NCBI GenBank assembly: GCA_963665765.1 | Contig: OY762464.1 | Coordinates: 248,001 to 312,000 of the forward strand | Length of the DNA: 64,000 nt | From: Bin76 sp963665765 | GTDB lineage: Bacteria > Actinomycetota > Acidimicrobiia > Spongiisociales > ZC4RG35 | Direction: 5' to 3' | Part shown: positions 15,846 through 25,411 of the stretch, piece after piece | Layout of the letters: every line of letters starts with the position of its first letter | Numbering within the stretch: the first letter of the stretch is position 1 | Program-made: the position numbers and the translations under genes | The notes under the pieces: model-generated | Told to the model about the DNA's origin: nothing | What the model saw: the letters and a program-made list of their open reading frames with translations, nothing else | The model's database searches: none

Positions 15846-16024
15846 CCACCCTCAAACAGTCTTGCCTAGCCCGCCAGGGGAAGGTCTCCGCAAAGTGCCT
15901 GTCCGGTCAAGCACTAAATCGGCTCTTCGGATTTCTCGGGGGAGTTGGGTATCTATCGATTGTGATGGGGGGTCCTCCATAATTCGGGTGCTGAAGCAAT
16001 TTCGCATCCGAGAAGGAGGACCCT

Positions 16025-16852
16025 GTGGAGACTGGTGGTAGGCGTATGTGCGAGGTGCTGGTTGGGCTGGGTGAGGTGGACCTGGTAGGAGTCGAGGAGC
16101 TGTCGGGAGACCGGCTGAGAGTCACTATTCGGTCTCGTGGGCCTCGCCCGGTGTGTGAGGGGTGTGGTGGGAGGGTGTGGTCCAAAGGTGATCGGCTGGT
16201 GCGATTGGTGGACTTACCGGCGTTCGGTTGTCCGGTGCGGCTGCGGTGGAAGAAACGCCGCTGGGTGTGCCCAGATGTGATGTGTGGTATGAAATCGTTC
16301 GCGGAGCAGGACCTGTCGGTGGTACCGGAGCGGGCGTTGTTGACGTCTCGAGCGGGACGTTGGGCAACCCAGCAGGTCGGGCGTCTTGGTCGCACGGTGT
16401 CGGAGGTGGCAGAAGAGTTGGGGTGTAGTTTGGCACACGGTCAACCGTGAGATCGTCCGTTGGGGAGACGCGCTGTTGGAAGCCGATGTTTCGCGGTTCG
16501 GTGCCGTGGAAGCGGTAGGTGTGGACGAGACCCTGTTCTGGCGCAAGGGCCAGTGGAGGAAGAGCAGTGGTGCACGTCGGTGGTAGACGTTGGTGGCCAT
16601 CAGCTGTTGGATATTGTGCCTGGTAGAACAGCTGAAAGCGCCGCCAGTTGGTTCCGGAACCGACCCGATGGGTGGTGTGAGGCGATTCGGTGGGCGGTGC
16701 TGGACATGTCAGGCCCCTACCAGGTCGCCTACGACCGGGTGCTGCCCCACGCCCATTCAGGTGGCCGACCCATTCCATGTGGTCCGGCTGGCGAACCGCT
16801 GTGTTGACCTGGTACGCCGACGGGTCCAGAACGAAACACTGGGACAGAGCCT
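16025..16852 (+). pseudogene. ISL3-family transposase remnant
   Basis: The start of an ISL3-type transposase is readable: a zinc-finger region VCEGCGGRVWSKG, DLPAFGCPVRLRWKKRRWVC and SLVV-type hydrophobics, then CPDVMCGMKSFAEQDL. The frame breaks near 16425. Pieces continue in other frames: VNREIVRWGDALLEAD, VGVDETLFW (first catalytic Asp), VVDVGGHQLLDIVPGR, VADPFHVVRLANRCVD. Homology ends near 16850 where an IS256 element begins, so both frameshifts and a 3-prime truncation make it inactive. Confidence 0.75.
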
Positions 16853-16927
16853 GTATACATGTCTGTGTGAGGTGGTTCTTTGAGCTTGGCTGGCGAGGTG
16901 GCTGGCCTGTGAAGGAGATGATTTGAA

Positions 16928-17921
16928 ATGACTGCTAGAGATGTGACGGAACGGGCGGCTGTGGCTGTGGTGTCTGATGAGCTTGTGGAGGCGGTGGTGG
17001 CTGATGCGGCTTCTGGTGGTGTGGAGCTTTTGGGTCCTGATGGGGTGCTGGCCGAGTTGACCAAGCGTGTGCTGGAACGGGCTTTGGCCGAGGAACTGAC
17101 CGATCATTTGGGCTACGAGCATGGTGATCCTATGGGTCATGGGACGGGTAACAACCGTAACGGGTCCACTCCCAAGAGGGTGCTGACCGAGATCGGAGCG
17201 GTGGATCTGGACGTTCCCCGTGACCGTAACGCCACGTTCGAACCCAAGATCGTTCCGAAGGGCGCCCGCCGGCTGGAACGTTTCAACGCCAACGTCGTGG
17301 CGTTGTACGCCCGGGGTCTGTCCACCCGTGACATTCGCTCCGAGCTGGCCCGCATGTACGGCGTGGACGTGTCGCCGGCGCTGGTGTCGAAAATCACCGA
17401 CGGGATCGTCGAGGAGCTCACCGAGTGGCACAAATCGGCCTCTTGACGGGTGCTATCCGCTTCTGTACATAGACGCCATGGTGGTAAAGGTCCAAAAGCG
17501 ACGGCACGGTCATCAACCGCCCAGCTTATGTGGTGGTCGGCGTGGACGTGGAAGGCCGCAAACACGTCCTCGGTGTCTGGTTGGGCGACGGCGGCCAAGC
17601 GCGCCAAACTTCTGGCTGTCGGTGCTGACCGAGAATGCGCCACCGAGGCCTCGAAGACGTGCTGATCGTGTGCTGCGACGGCCTCAAGGGACTCCCTGAC
17701 GCGATTGAGGCCACTTGGCCCCAGGCGCTGGTACAGACCTGTGTCATACATCTGCTGCGGGCCTCTACGAGGCTTTGCAGCCGGGGAAGACCGCAAAATG
17801 ATCGCCAAGGGGTTACGGGCTGTGTACACCGCGGTGAACGCCGAAGCGGCCGCCCAGGCGTTGGAAGAACTCGACGACCAGTGGGGAGATCGCTATCACA
17901 CCGGGATGCTCCTATGTTTGA
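16928..17921 (+). pseudogene. IS256-family transposase remnant
   Basis: The first 172 codons are intact (to 17446) and show IS256 features: GPDGVLAELTKRVLERAL, HLGYEHGD, GNNRNGSTPKRVLTE, VDLDVPRDRN, and LYARGLSTRDI. Later segments (YPLLYIDAMVVKV with the first catalytic Asp, DVLIVCCDGLKGLPDAI, QTCVIHLLR, EELDDQWGDRY) are spread over three frames. The gene is cut off at about 17921 by the end of the IS3 element. It is inactive. Confidence 0.8.
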
Positions 17922-17942
17922 TGGTCCCCGGGTTTTGTGGAG

Positions 17943-18905
17943 TCAGCTTACTTGGATCAGTGGTGTGACGGTTTGGTTGTTGTGGTAGTGGTTGGTTTCG
18001 TATTCGATCGGGGTGAGCATGTTCAGGGACGTGTGGCGCCGTTGGCGGTTGTGGAAGACTTCTAGGTATTCGAAGATAGCGTTGGCGAGTTCGATACGGG
18101 TCCTCCAGCGTTGGCGGTCCAACAGTTCGACTTGCATACGGGCCCAGAACGCCTCCATCAGGGCGTTATCAAAGCAGTCGCCGACGGTCACCGATCGACG
18201 GTACGAGTCCGGAATCGTGGGCTCGTTGGGTGAACGCCCAGAAGGGTGCATCTGGGTGCCCTGGTCCGAGTGTATAACCGTTCCTGAGCGCGGCTGGCGG
18301 TTGCTGATTGCCATACCAAGTGCGGAGGTGACCAGTCCCGCGGTCGGAGAGTTGTCGATTGACCAGCCCACGACCCGGCGGCTGAACACGTCAAGCACTC
18401 CACGGCACAGTACACCCTGCCTTCCCGGGTGGGATGTTCGGTTATATCGGTCACCCACAACTGGTCCGGTTCGGAACGGGCCAAGGTTGCGGTCGACCAA
18501 GTCGACAGGGGTGTCCACGGGACGGGGGCGCCGCCTGGGCCGGCGGCTTCCACTAAGACCAGCTATGCCGGCTCGGCGCATCAGCATCGCTACCGCGTTG
18601 TGCCCGACGGTGATCCCATGACCCAATGCGAGTTCGGCATGTACCCGCCGTGCTCCATAGATACCCCGTGACCCATGATGGATCTGACAGATGATGTCGG
18701 TGAGCCACGCGTGGCGAATTAGACCGGGCCGACGGAGGACGGGACCTCCACACAAAGAATCCCGACTCCGACCACACCCAGCACGCCACCTGGGTGGAGA
18801 GCCCCTCGGTTCTCATGGTCTGGATCGCTTCGTAGCGTCTTTTGCGGTGCACCACCTTGCCTTTGAGCAGCTCGATAGCTCGCTTCGTTACGGTTAGTTC
18901 GGTTT
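17943..18905 (-). pseudogene. IS3-family orfB transposase, frameshifted
   Basis: Reading from the right, RAIELLKGKVVHRKRRYEAI and STQVACWV are the orfA/orfB junction region. The body continues with RHAWLTDIICQIHHGSRGIYGARRVHAEL, WVTDITEHPTREGRVYC (catalytic Asp, in another frame), LDVFSRRVVGWSID, IHSDQGTQ (second Asp), and NALMEAFWARMQVELLDRQRW (Glu). At least three frame changes separate these pieces, so no functional protein is made. Confidence 0.8.
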
Positions 18906-18921
18906 CCAGTTCTCTATCCGG

Positions 18922-20869
18922 CCCGAGTTTGGCGGGTCAAGGGGGTTTGGTGGGATGTGATTGGTGTGTTGACCTGGGGTTTTGTGTTGTGAGGGGTTGC
19001 TTCTGCACGATATTGTAGGGGCGACAGTTGGTTGGTGTTAGGGAGGTGGTGCTGGTAGTATTGTGGGGTATGTTCGTTAAGACGACCCGCCGTAGGAGGG
19101 GCGACAAGGTTTACGAGTACTTGTCGTTGGTGGAAACGGTTCGCAAGGGGTCGAAGATCGGCCATCGGACCCTGTTGCGCCTGGGAGAAGTCACCGCTTT
19201 ACGCCAATCGGGACAGTTGGGACGGATCATCGCCGCGTTGGAACGTCACCTGCACAAAGAACGCGTCGACGTTGACAGCTTGGCCGCCGAGGGAGCACCC
19301 GCGGTAGGAGCAGTAGCCGCAGCGGCCGCGGTATGGAAACAACTGGATCTCGGGGGGTTCTTCACAAAAGTAGGCGCGGAACGCCGTGCTGACGTTTTGG
19401 AACATGCAGTGTTCGCGATGGTGGCGAACCGGCTGGTAGCCCCGTGTTCGAAACGTCGTCTGCCCGAATGGACAGAACATGACGTGGTGATGCCCCAAGG
19501 CTGGTCAGCGCCGTCGTTGGACCAGTACTACCGGGCCTTGGACGCCGTCGCCGACACCAAGAACGAGACCGAGGAGCATTTGTATCGGCGGTTGTGCAAC
19601 CTGACCAACCTGAACCTTCGGCTGGTGTGCTATGACCTGACATCCACCTATTTTGAGGGTTCGACCCAAAAGTCGGAAGCGTTTCCGTCGCGGGTGTTCG
19701 GGTATTCGCGGGATCATCGCCCGGACAGGCCCCAGATCGTGATCGGTCTGTTGTGCACCACAGACGGGATCCCGATAGCCCATCATGTGTTCTCGGGGAA
19801 CACCAACGACGCCTCCACCCTACCCGGGGTGTTGGAAGACCTGGCGGGACGGTTCGCGGTGGGCAGGATCTGTGTGGTTTCCGACCGGGGGCTCATATCA
19901 GCATCTAACCTGGAAACGGTCACCCAAGCGGGGTTTGATCACCTGCTGGCCACCAGACTCCGCCGCGATCGGATCACCGCCCAAGCGCTTTCGGCTATTG
20001 ACCAGGACACTGTGTGGGTGCAGCTACCCGAACACGGTTCCAGGGCCGCTGATATCACCCTCGAAGACGGGACCCGCACGGTGGTGGTCGAGTCCGACGC
20101 TCGTGCCCGTCGGGACACACAACGCACCGCCGAACTTATCGCCGCTGCCGAAACGCAGTTGTTGGCGTTGGAACATCGTGTCCGTTCGGGGAGACTGAAA
20201 GACCCCGCCAAGATCGGGAGAGCCGCCCAACGCATCCTCGGCACCGGGCGGGTCGGGCGACTGTTCGACCTCGAGATCGGACCAGGTCGCTTTCTCTACC
20301 ACTACAACGAGGACAACCAGGCATATGAGAAGCTGTTGGCGGGTCGCTATGTGCTGACCACCAGTCTCACATCCGCACAAGCCGACACCGCCGAAGTGGT
20401 GGCCTGCTATCGCCAACTGCAAACCGTCGAAACCCGCTTTCGGGTGCTCAAAGACTTCCTACGACTACGGCCGGTGCGGCACTGGACCGAGAAACGAGTC
20501 CGCGGTCACGTAGCGGTCTGTGTGTACGCCGCTTTGATGGAAACGCTCATCACCCAGGCTCTCACCGCAGCCGATGTCCGCGATCCCGACCTCGAACACC
20601 AACACCTCACCGCCGCACGGGCCCTCCAACAACTCAACCGCGTCCGCCGCGTGGAACTGACCACCAACAACCACCAGATCACCATAACCACCCGACGCAC
20701 CCCCCTACAAACACGGGCACTCGCCGCCATCGGAGTCGACACCCGCACCTGGGACAAAGCCACCATCACCTAACCACCACACCGGCTCAAACACCGAATG
20801 TAGTGGAAACACCTTCTTCGCGTATGCCCCCTGACCTGGTAAAACACAAAACCACCCGCCAAACTCGGG
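18922..20869 (+). mobile_element. IS1634-family insertion sequence inside the IS3 orfA
   Basis: The ends are inverted repeats starting CCCGAGTTTGGCGGGT (18922-18937, and the complement ending at 20869). They are flanked by the 5-bp duplication TCCGG at 18917-18921 and 20870-20874. Removing the element rejoins the ARRR segment of the IS3 orfA. The intact ends, duplication and full transposase show it is the youngest element in the pile. Confidence 0.9.
19070..20773 (+). CDS. IS1634-family transposase
   Basis: A 567-residue transposase of the IS4/IS1634 group. It starts MFVKTTRRRRGDKVYEYLSLVE and contains LRLGEVTALRQSGQ, FAMVANRLVAPCSKRRLPEW, CYDLTSTYFEG (first catalytic Asp), HRPDRPQIVIGLL, FSGNTNDASTLP, ICVVSDRGLISASN (second Asp), and YRQLQTVETRFRVLKDFLRLRPVRHW (the YREK-like Glu region). 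All catalytic segments are present in one frame. The start at 19070 is preferred because the family begins at this Met. Confidence 0.9.
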   Translation: MFVKTTRRRRGDKVYEYLSLVETVRKGSKIGHRTLLRLGEVTALRQSGQLGRIIAALERHLHKERVDVDSLAAEGAPAVGAVAAAAAVWKQLDLGGFFTKVGAERRADVLEHAVFAMVANRLVAPCSKRRLPEWTEHDVVMPQGWSAPSLDQYYRALDAVADTKNETEEHLYRRLCNLTNLNLRLVCYDLTSTYFEGSTQKSEAFPSRVFGYSRDHRPDRPQIVIGLLCTTDGIPIAHHVFSGNTNDASTLPGVLEDLAGRFAVGRICVVSDRGLISASNLETVTQAGFDHLLATRLRRDRITAQALSAIDQDTVWVQLPEHGSRAADITLEDGTRTVVVESDARARRDTQRTAELIAAAETQLLALEHRVRSGRLKDPAKIGRAAQRILGTGRVGRLFDLEIGPGRFLYHYNEDNQAYEKLLAGRYVLTTSLTSAQADTAEVVACYRQLQTVETRFRVLKDFLRLRPVRHWTEKRVRGHVAVCVYAALMETLITQALTAADVRDPDLEHQHLTAARALQQLNRVRRVELTTNNHQITITTRRTPLQTRALAAIGVDTRTWDKATIT

Positions 20870-20874
20870 TCCGG

Positions 20875-21076
20875 CGGCGAGCAGCCCGCAGTTCTGTTTG
20901 CTCTGCTGAAGTAGAGCCGGGTTCTACACCACGGTCAATCAAGTCCTGGCGCCGCCAGTTGTAGATGGTCTGGTCTGACACTCCAAGGTCCTTCGACAGA
21001 GATGCAACTGACCTGCCAGATGCAAGCAGATCCAACACCCTGCGACGGAACTCGGGCGGACATTTCGATACGGCAT
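20875..21076 (-). pseudogene. IS3 orfA fragment
   Basis: The helix-turn-helix part of an IS3 orfA: PPEFRRRVLDLLASGRSVAS, LGVSDQTIYNWRRQDLIDRG, SAEQTELRAARRR. Its expected start, ATG 21076 (MP...), is out of frame by one base with the rest, and the 3-prime end is severed by the IS1634 insertion at 20869/20874. Confidence 0.7.
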
Positions 21077-21175
21077 GAAGACCCTCCTTTTCGGGGTCGG
21101 TCACCACCAATTCAAATAACCCGACCCCACAAAAGCGGGGGCACACCTAACCCCCTCTATGAAACCCGGTGTGAT

Positions 21176-21970
21176 TCAGGATGGGCTCGGTGGCAGTTCG
21201 CTTGTAAGTTTGAGAGGTTGGGGCAATTCCGCATTCGATTCCAGTCCGAGTGCCTCCTTCAGGGACGATGCCAGCCCCGCCCAGTCGCTGTCCGGTTTCC
21301 GAAGGCGGTCAAGCGCATCTCGTAGGCTGTTGTCTGACGTAATAAACACATCGGCCCCGGCTCTTATGGCCGCGGCATAAATGTATGCATCCATCACTTC
21401 CATAAGAACGTGGGACCAGACCTCCTGTGCATCAACCCAGATGCTATCGGGTGGTACCCATAATCCCGCGGAGGGGTCCTCCACGTCGATTACGTCAAGA
21501 CGGTAGTCCACCCGGAGTTCGTCGCGGAAGGTCTGCAATTGATGACCCAACTCGGTGTAGTCTGTTTCCTCCAGGGCAACTCGGAACAACACTTGGGGGC
21601 GTTTCACCCGGAGGCTGTGCGGCACCCGTTGACGAATCAGGTGCTCCAAGCCACGAGCCTCAAGAAGCACGTGATGTAGTTCAGACCAGCAGACTTGTGA
21701 TGAGAAGTAGAGGTAACCGTCGTCGGCTTTGAGGTGTTGGAATAACTTCATACCGTCCTTGACGAATTGGGCATCGGTCTTGTTGAGTGCGTCTGTAACC
21801 ACGTCAGCGGACTCAAGCGCTGTCTTCAGTTCCCCCCAGTCCGAAACCGCATCGAGTTGGACTTTCGCAGTCGTGCAAGTATCCCAAAACTGGAATAGCC
21901 TCACTAAGACGTTGGTATCAAGGAATACGCTCGGCTGAACCCTCACGCCGGACGCACTGGCAATTGTCAC
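21176..21970 (-). CDS. PIN-domain nuclease, last gene of a four-gene operon
   Basis: A 264-residue protein. The start of the PIN fold is VFLDTNVLVRLF at about residues 15-26, with the first acidic ligand in LDTN. Further acidic positions are SELHHVLLEAR and the DAYIYAAAIRAGADVFITSDNSLRDAL stretch, where the conserved TSDN gives the late Asp. The middle (about 30-110) is longer than in VapC toxins, so it is a larger PIN protein and not a simple VapC. Its start overlaps the ATPase stop by 4 nt (ATGA). It is the 3-prime end of the unit and abuts the IS3 element. Cleavage of RNA or DNA is inferred from the fold. Confidence 0.7.
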   Translation of the reverse strand: MTIASASGVRVQPSVFLDTNVLVRLFQFWDTCTTAKVQLDAVSDWGELKTALESADVVTDALNKTDAQFVKDGMKLFQHLKADDGYLYFSSQVCWSELHHVLLEARGLEHLIRQRVPHSLRVKRPQVLFRVALEETDYTELGHQLQTFRDELRVDYRLDVIDVEDPSAGLWVPPDSIWVDAQEVWSHVLMEVMDAYIYAAAIRAGADVFITSDNSLRDALDRLRKPDSDWAGLASSLKEALGLESNAELPQPLKLTSELPPSPS

Positions 21971-23133
21971 GTCTTGGCGGGTCCCGGATACAAATCTGCC
22001 TCGGCGTCCTCTACGAGTGCTGCGGAGAGTGGAACGTCCTCTTTCCGTTCAAGGGCTAGGCCAATGGTGTGCCACATGATCTTGATCAATCGTCGCGGAC
22101 TTGATCGGCTCGTCTCACGGAGCCCGTTCAAAGCGTCTTCAGAGAACGGCAGAATGCCCTCGCCGCCGTTGATCCGCGCTGGTTTTAGCCGCTGAGCAAC
22201 GATGCCATAGGCTTCTTCCGCTGAAAGTGGGGGGATAATGTACCTGTTGACAAAACGCTGAACGAGAGACTTGTCGAGTTCCGACGTTCGAGCGAACCCT
22301 TCGGGAGTTGTTGACAAGATAATCCACAACTCTTCGCGCTGGGCAACATCAAGCAGCCGGCGCAGTGTAGTGGTGTATGCCGCAGCCTGGTTTTTGCTTA
22401 AGCGTCTAGCAAGTGCAATGTCCTCGAACTCGTCGAGCAGAAAGGCTATGCCGTCGGCGTCGAATATTCTCCTCAGGATGGTCACGATGGCTTGGAAGTA
22501 CCCCGGCTCCTCTCGCTCGGCAACCAAAGACTTCCTAGCACGAGGAACGAAGTCTCGATACTCGAAGTAGGGACGTTCACCAGTCTCGACAATGAGCCGC
22601 GAAAGCTTGTTCAAGATCTCATCGTCTGTTGCGATGCCTTGGTCTTTCATGGCTTGGGAGAGCGTCTGTATGGCCTGGTCGCGGAGCGTCCTGTTCCGAA
22701 GAGTGCCAAGCCACTGTCCGAACTCAGGCCAAAAGAGGGCCTGCTGGGCTGCTTCTGTGTTGTTCGGTTGGTACAGCATCTCCCAGAGAGCCTTCGTTAC
22801 CTCGTAGCGTCCCACCTGACGCATGAGGCGGTTAGCAAGGTCATAGAACGCAACTCCGGGATTCTCAAAAAAATAGGATTTGACGCGATGTTCGGGAAGC
22901 ACTTTGGCTTGAATCCAGTTGAGGATGAACGTCTTACCGGCTCCATACCCGCCCTCAATTATGAGTGCTTTGCTCCCTTGGGACTCGGCAAGGTTTTTAA
23001 ATCGCATAAGTAGGTCTTTCTCCCAGCTGGGCGGGAGTGAGATATCATCCACGAATTCGGCCCCGGTGGTCGCAGGCGGAAAGGGATTACGGGTAAGGCC
23101 GAGATGGCTTAGTTGGGTATTGGCGACGGTCAT
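21967..23133 (-). CDS. AAA ATPase (Orc/ExeA-like) of the four-gene operon
   Basis: A 388-residue P-loop ATPase. The N-terminal phrase LGLTRNPFPP is typical of ExeA/TniB/Orc-like ATPases. Walker A is IEGGYGAGKTFIL (about residue 62) and Walker B IAFLLDEFEDIA (about 240), followed by a sensor-1-like ELWIILSTTPEGF and an arginine-rich RFVNRYIIPPLS with a winged-helix-like tail. It has 4-nt overlaps with both neighbours, implying fixed stoichiometry with the winged-helix protein and the PIN nuclease. Such ATPases often act as switches or loaders. A role in sensing invading DNA is inference from context. Confidence 0.75.
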   Translation of the reverse strand: MTVANTQLSHLGLTRNPFPPATTGAEFVDDISLPPSWEKDLLMRFKNLAESQGSKALIIEGGYGAGKTFILNWIQAKVLPEHRVKSYFFENPGVAFYDLANRLMRQVGRYEVTKALWEMLYQPNNTEAAQQALFWPEFGQWLGTLRNRTLRDQAIQTLSQAMKDQGIATDDEILNKLSRLIVETGERPYFEYRDFVPRARKSLVAEREEPGYFQAIVTILRRIFDADGIAFLLDEFEDIALARRLSKNQAAAYTTTLRRLLDVAQREELWIILSTTPEGFARTSELDKSLVQRFVNRYIIPPLSAEEAYGIVAQRLKPARINGGEGILPFSEDALNGLRETSRSSPRRLIKIMWHTIGLALERKEDVPLSAALVEDAEADLYPGPAKT

Positions 23134-24164
23134 GACCTTGGACCTCCGTTCTGCATGTGTTCGCTAAGCATCCGATGAATGCGGAGATGGGACAAGTAGG
23201 CACCGCTTGGTGAACGCAGGTAGCTTTTTAGCGCTAGGGCGTGCTGGCTATCGGGCAAACCTGCAGTGATGAATCCCACGCGTGTGGGAAGGCCGGCGAC
23301 AAGACCGAAGTGGTCAGTCAGCCAACTCATGAGAACCCCCTTGGCCTGGTCAACCGAGACATGCTGCTTAATCCCCGTCGTCAAGGCGCAATCAGGGATC
23401 CGTATGGTCGCCCAGTCTCCAGCAAAATCCAGGGCAGCGAACATTTCTACCGCTAGTTCGCGGTCGGTCATTCGTGGGACTATGTGTTTAGGATACGCGG
23501 TGTAGGTTCCGTTCGGTCTATACATGATGTCTAGGAAGCCAAGTTGGTCTACGCACCATGATCTGAGGCCGAAGTGAATTGCTTGAATGGCATCGACACC
23601 ATTTAGGAGGCTCCATTTGGTGGTTCCGACGGGTCGAATCGCCACTTGCTTCCAGCGGTTCCGGCCAACATAGTGTTCTCGGTCGCTGTCGTGGTCGCCC
23701 CTTCGCTCAACACCTCTAGACTGGATAACGACTTCGACGGGACGCGCTCTCTCTACAAAAGATGTAGCATCGCAGGCCGCTTCTTGAGGTTGGAGGAAGT
23801 TCCTAAAGAACACGTCGTAACAGTCCTTGTTTCGGAGGACTGCGTTAGCAAACGCCTCCTTCTCGGGTACCTGCAGTTCCTCCCCAAGTTTCGTTGTTGC
23901 AGTCAGAATACCTATTTCCGGATTCTGATAGTTGAGAACGAAGCGGCGCCCCTGCTTCTCCAGGAGATCTAATCGCACCAAGGTCCTCCGGTGGTGGTAA
24001 TGGGTACTTTGGGCATAGGGCCGTCCGTCTCGGCGCAGGAGAACACCCTCCTCGGTGGCCAGTGTCTCGATTTCGTTTGCCCGGAGGCCGGGTGGGTGCT
24101 TATCAACCAAGAGGAGGAGGTCCCGTAGCGCCCGGAAGTTGAGCCAACGCATCCAGAGGTTCAT
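23130..24164 (-). CDS. Unknown protein with N-terminal winged-helix region, four-gene operon
   Basis: A 344-residue protein of unrecognised family. Residues about 10-85 (LRDLLLLVDKHPPGLRANEI, THYHHRRTLVRLDLLEKQGR) have the helix pattern and wing expected of a winged helix. The rest contains EVVIQSRGVERRG, NRWKQVAIRPVGTTKWSLL and LGFLDIMYRPNGTY, without a catalytic signature I know. The ATG overlaps the methyltransferase stop by 4 nt and its stop overlaps the ATPase start by 4 nt. It could be the target-recognition or adaptor component of the module; this rests on position only. Confidence 0.65.
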   Translation of the reverse strand: MNLWMRWLNFRALRDLLLLVDKHPPGLRANEIETLATEEGVLLRRDGRPYAQSTHYHHRRTLVRLDLLEKQGRRFVLNYQNPEIGILTATTKLGEELQVPEKEAFANAVLRNKDCYDVFFRNFLQPQEAACDATSFVERARPVEVVIQSRGVERRGDHDSDREHYVGRNRWKQVAIRPVGTTKWSLLNGVDAIQAIHFGLRSWCVDQLGFLDIMYRPNGTYTAYPKHIVPRMTDRELAVEMFAALDFAGDWATIRIPDCALTTGIKQHVSVDQAKGVLMSWLTDHFGLVAGLPTRVGFITAGLPDSQHALALKSYLRSPSGAYLSHLRIHRMLSEHMQNGGPRS

Positions 24165-25411
24165 GGGTTCGTGCCCTTCGACAAAAGGATCACCGATTCT
24201 CGGGATGGCTGTCGGCCGTAGCGCCCCATTTGCTGGGCAGCGTTTCCCCGGGTTCGCATCACCCAGACCGCCTCGAACTTTAGCCCCGCTTGGCTAGCTA
24301 ATCCGGATACTATCTCATCGGCCGGCACCATGACCCCAGCGTGCCGGACGTTCCCCACGACGTAGGCTGCCCGCCCACCGGGTCGGAGAATTCGGTCGAC
24401 CTCTACGAGGGATAGGTAGATGTCCTCAAAATATCCCTGCAGCAACCGCTTGACACGGTTGTCGGTATTCGCCGGCAGTGCCCGTAGAGTCTCCTGGAGC
24501 AACGCAATTGGCTTGTACGCTCCGAGTTGGCGCGTGAAGCCACGGGGTTTCTTAGCTTCCACATGAGAGCGGATGGAGCGATGCCGAAGCCTGGTGACTT
24601 CCGACTCGGCCTCTCCTAAAAGAAGCAATCCGATGTGGAAAACCCGAGAGTAATCGTGACGGTTCGCATAGGGAGGAGAGGTTATAAGACCGTCAACGGA
24701 CAACGCCCCAATAGGGAGTTTCCGCGCATCAGCACATTTAACCGATGCCGTGTGGTATTCCTCGGGCCAGTTGAGAGCCTCAACGTCGGCCATCATGACA
24801 GACACAGTCTCGTTGAAGACGTCCCTTATCTCGGTGCTGCGGTCGGGCCACTCCTGCCATCGGAACCATCCACCGTCGGGAACAGCCCGGCTAAAGCCCC
24901 GCATTGCGGACAAGAGCGCCACGAGGAAGAAGGAGCGGGGCGTTCCTTGTAGCCTGCGGATCGGTCGGAGGAGGGTAAATATCTCTCTCAATTCCGTCTC
25001 GGTAAAGGCTCGCGACAGCCTAGGCGAGACTTGTTGCGGATCAACTGATGTGGCGGCGAGAATCCTACGGAAGGCCCGCTCAAGACTGTTCTGGTGGTAG
25101 GACGCGATTTTCGCGGTACCTACAGTTACAGACAGAGGGGAAATATCGAAGCCCAGAGCTGTCAATCCACGCTCCCGCGCGGTGAGCACAGTTGTCCCCG
25201 ATCCCGAAAAATTGTCAGCGACGATGCCATCACTCGGAAAATCCCAATAATCCAGAATCGTGTTAACTAGGCGGTACGAGTAGCTGTGTGGGAAGTAGAA
25301 CCATCGGTGCCGCGGGGCGGAGCTGAGGTCTCGTGATGTCGCGGTGGCTGCCAGATCTGGTCTCTGGCTAAACCCTAGGGGAGCAGGTGATGTATCCATG
25401 GCTACGGTCAC
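24161..25411 (-). CDS. DNA methyltransferase, first gene of the four-gene operon
   Basis: A 416-residue amino-methyltransferase with the SAM motif DNFSGSGTTVLTARERG at about residue 63, an expanded middle of about 160 residues, then the catalytic motif LITSPPYANRHDY at about residue 238. This is the reverse motif order to the methyltransferase at 13338. RHRWFYFPHSYSYRLV before the SAM motif resembles a large group of adenine/cytosine methylases in defence islands. Start is GTG 25411 or ATG 25399. No restriction nuclease of the classical type follows; the partners are a winged-helix protein, an ATPase and a PIN nuclease. Confidence 0.8.
   Translation of the reverse strand: MTVAMDTSPAPLGFSQRPDLAATATSRDLSSAPRHRWFYFPHSYSYRLVNTILDYWDFPSDGIVADNFSGSGTTVLTARERGLTALGFDISPLSVTVGTAKIASYHQNSLERAFRRILAATSVDPQQVSPRLSRAFTETELREIFTLLRPIRRLQGTPRSFFLVALLSAMRGFSRAVPDGGWFRWQEWPDRSTEIRDVFNETVSVMMADVEALNWPEEYHTASVKCADARKLPIGALSVDGLITSPPYANRHDYSRVFHIGLLLLGEAESEVTRLRHRSIRSHVEAKKPRGFTRQLGAYKPIALLQETLRALPANTDNRVKRLLQGYFEDIYLSLVEVDRILRPGGRAAYVVGNVRHAGVMVPADEIVSGLASQAGLKFEAVWVMRTRGNAAQQMGRYGRQPSRESVILLSKGTNP

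Larger units (their letters stand above)
17922..21145 (-). mobile_element. IS3-family element, interrupted by an IS1634 element
   Basis: Imperfect inverted ends are visible. The left end at 17922 (TGGTCCCCGGGTTTTGTGG) pairs with the complement of the right end at 21145 (TGTGCCCCCGCTTTTGTGG). The enclosed orfA and orfB, on the minus strand, are split by the 1.95-kb insertion at 18922-20869. I could not identify a clean target duplication at its outer ends. Confidence 0.7.

Noticed and set aside
21162..21178. A 14-base match (CCGGTGTGATTCAG) to the end of the Fic gene at about 55437-55450
   Set aside because: Possibly a remnant of a related gene end, but too short and without further convincing similarity to claim an attachment site or shared element.
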